From: Methanobacteriaceae archaeon
Lineage (GTDB): Archaea; Methanobacteriota; Methanobacteria; Methanobacteriales; Methanobacteriaceae
DNA length: 6,530 nt
NCBI GenBank assembly: GCA_030693105.1
Contig: JAUYBK010000038.1
Location: forward strand, 1 to 6,530
Direction of reading: 5' to 3'
How positions within the stretch are numbered: the first letter of the stretch is position 1; each line of letters starts with the position of its first letter. Below, piece after piece: positions 5,235 to 6,530 of this stretch. The position numbers and the translations under genes are program-made. The notes below the pieces were generated by a model. It was not told the DNA's origin, did not search any database, and saw only the letters and a program-made list of their open reading frames with translations.

Positions 5235-6530
5235 TCATCTAATTTTGCCGCCAAAACCTTTTAAAAACCTTTCCACATCTAAACGAGTCTCGGGGTTCAG
5301 TACCTGGTAACGGATGGTAATGCTCATACAATCAACTGGAACCTGATCGCCATGGTAAACATCCATTACTTCAGTTTCAACTACGCCATCCAGCTTTTTA
5401 ATGCTAAGGGATATTAATTTAGGGTCAGAGATAGCCGGAAATATAACTGAAACATCGTAGGTCTTAAATGGGAAATTGGTAGTCTTCCACTTAAAAATCT
5501 CAGCCAGTGACAAAGTTTCCACGTTGGCCAATTTCAATTTGGTTACCTTTTTACCGTCATTTAAATATAAAAAGACTGGCGATAGTTCTTCTAAGATTCC
5601 TACGTGGATGTTACCGGAGTAAATGTGTCTTACACCAACTTCCTGCCCTAATGAATTTTTCAAGACGCTAATTTCTGCATTTAAAGCAGATATAGCCTTA
5701 TCAGATCGTCCTAAAGATGCTTCCAAGTCGTCTAGGTGTTTAGCAGCTGAACTCATGGCACTTACAAACTCTTCCTGGTTTTCATTCTCAATCATGCCTT
5801 TAAGTTCCTGAAACGTTTCTAAAAATGCCTGGTGCGTTATACTTATGTGGCGGTTTTTGGTTTGAATGGAGTAACAAAGGTAAGGGTTTTGGGCCACTAT
5901 TCTGGCAATCATGTCCAGCATAAGGCTGTAGATGGGGCTTGAAAACTTTCTAGATTCTTTAACATTTACTTCCAGCTTTTGGATGGTGGCCGCAATTGAT
6001 ATGTAAGCAAAATGAGTTAAACCTTGAACGATACTCATCATTCTGTCGTGAATTTCAGGAGTGGTAGAAATAACACGTGCTTTTTCCGATTCCAGAAAAT
6101 CTACAACGATAGGATACCATTTTCCCTTTTTTTGAGGGGTTAAAACAACTACTTGGCCCTCCAGGGATCTCACTCTGGGACCGAACATGGGATGGCTGGG
6201 TAAAACTTCAACACCTTCCGGAGCATATTCCTGCATTAATTTGGCGGGTTCTTCTTTTACTGAAGTTACATCAACCAGTAGGGACCCTTCCTTCATAAGG
6301 GGTGCTAACTCCTTAATTATCGAGGCCGTAGATTCGATAGGAACTGCTAAAACAACTAAATCCGATTCTGAGGCGACTTTTTGGTTGTCAGAGGTGTAGG
6401 AAACTCCTATATTTTTAGCTGTGGATTTTCCAGTTATTGGGTCCCTTCCTGTGATGGTAACTGTTTGTTCCTTCCCTTTCAGGTAACTGGCAATCCAGTA
6501 TCCTAAACCTCTGGTACCACCAATAACCGC
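5235..6530 (-). CDS. tyrA: Prephenate dehydrogenase with FDX-ACB-like C-terminal domain (extreme N-terminus outside the window)
   Basis: 431 residues are visible; only a few N-terminal residues are missing, because the visible start is already the Rossmann strand AVIGGTRGLG. The enzyme converts prephenate to 4-hydroxyphenylpyruvate for tyrosine synthesis in the cytosol. The coenzyme domain spans about residues 1-140, with DVTSVK and HPMFGP (113-118). The helical domain follows, with LTHF (His173), which matches the catalytic histidine of TyrA enzymes. A helical, possibly coiled-coil stretch (about 238-293) leads to a small beta-rich segment (about 299-345). The last 80 residues resemble the FDX-ACB domain of PheRS beta: FPFKTYD, MDVYHGDQVP, MSITIRYQVLNPETRLD and a final Arg. 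The Rossmann loop TGRDP suggests NADP rather than NAD. The ATG at 6296 is internal and is not the start. A bifunctional enzyme with chorismate mutase is not supported. Confidence 0.9.
   Translation of the reverse strand, partial: AVIGGTRGLGYWIASYLKGKEQTVTITGRDPITGKSTAKNIGVSYTSDNQKVASESDLVVLAVPIESTASIIKELAPLMKEGSLLVDVTSVKEEPAKLMQEYAPEGVEVLPSHPMFGPRVRSLEGQVVVLTPQKKGKWYPIVVDFLESEKARVISTTPEIHDRMMSIVQGLTHFAYISIAATIQKLEVNVKESRKFSSPIYSLMLDMIARIVAQNPYLCYSIQTKNRHISITHQAFLETFQELKGMIENENQEEFVSAMSSAAKHLDDLEASLGRSDKAISALNAEISVLKNSLGQEVGVRHIYSGNIHVGILEELSPVFLYLNDGKKVTKLKLANVETLSLAEIFKWKTTNFPFKTYDVSVIFPAISDPKLISLSIKKLDGVVETEVMDVYHGDQVPVDCMSITIRYQVLNPETRLDVERFLKGFGGKIR

Noticed and set aside
5235..6296. tyrA start at the ATG of 6296
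   Set aside because: The frame continues upstream to the window edge and encodes the Rossmann GGTRGLG motif and following strands, so this ATG is internal.

Overview
The window looks archaeal and most like a methanogen of the order Methanobacteriales, probably Methanobacterium or a close relative. The evidence is a two-ring archaeal Cdc48/VAT ATPase, an archaeal short-form S-adenosylhomocysteine hydrolase, a methanogen-type TyrA with an extended C-terminus, two copies of a methanogen family that I recognise as DUF2119, TATA-box promoters of the type TTTATATA, GGTG(AT) ribosome binding sites, and AT-rich intergenic DNA. The genus is an inference from family resemblance, since no marker gene is present.

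Every gene lies on the minus strand, so transcription runs from high to low coordinates. The order is: tyrA (prephenate dehydrogenase, 5' end outside the window, 6530-5235); a 212-base gap with a tyrA terminator, a strong TATA box and a long cdc48 leader; cdc48 (5022-2842); a 238-base gap with a hairpin terminator, an AT-rich palindrome, a candidate TATA box and a leader inverted repeat; ahcY (2603-1350); a DUF2119 gene (1344-574) starting 5 bases after the ahcY stop; and a second, paralogous DUF2119 gene (551-1, 3' end outside the window) starting 22 bases later. The last three genes probably form one transcript. tyrA and cdc48 probably have separate promoters.

The genes serve different core functions: tyrosine synthesis, ATP-driven protein unfolding for degradation, and removal of the methyltransferase by-product SAH (or its deaminated form SIH). 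The two DUF2119 proteins have no established function, but they carry an HxxE motif, a later ELH motif and a late LEMPC glutamate, arranged as in zinc-dependent M14-type aspartoacylase/succinylglutamate desuccinylase enzymes. Their position directly behind ahcY makes them the best candidates for undescribed biochemistry here.

The other notable points are: an FDX-ACB-like domain (the tRNA anticodon-binding fold of PheRS beta) at the C-terminus of TyrA; almost identical DNA in the two Walker A regions of cdc48; a degenerate proteasome-docking tail on Cdc48; and a cluster of GTTAA/TTAAC half-sites just downstream of the cdc48 TATA box. I see no RNA genes, mobile elements or CRISPR arrays.
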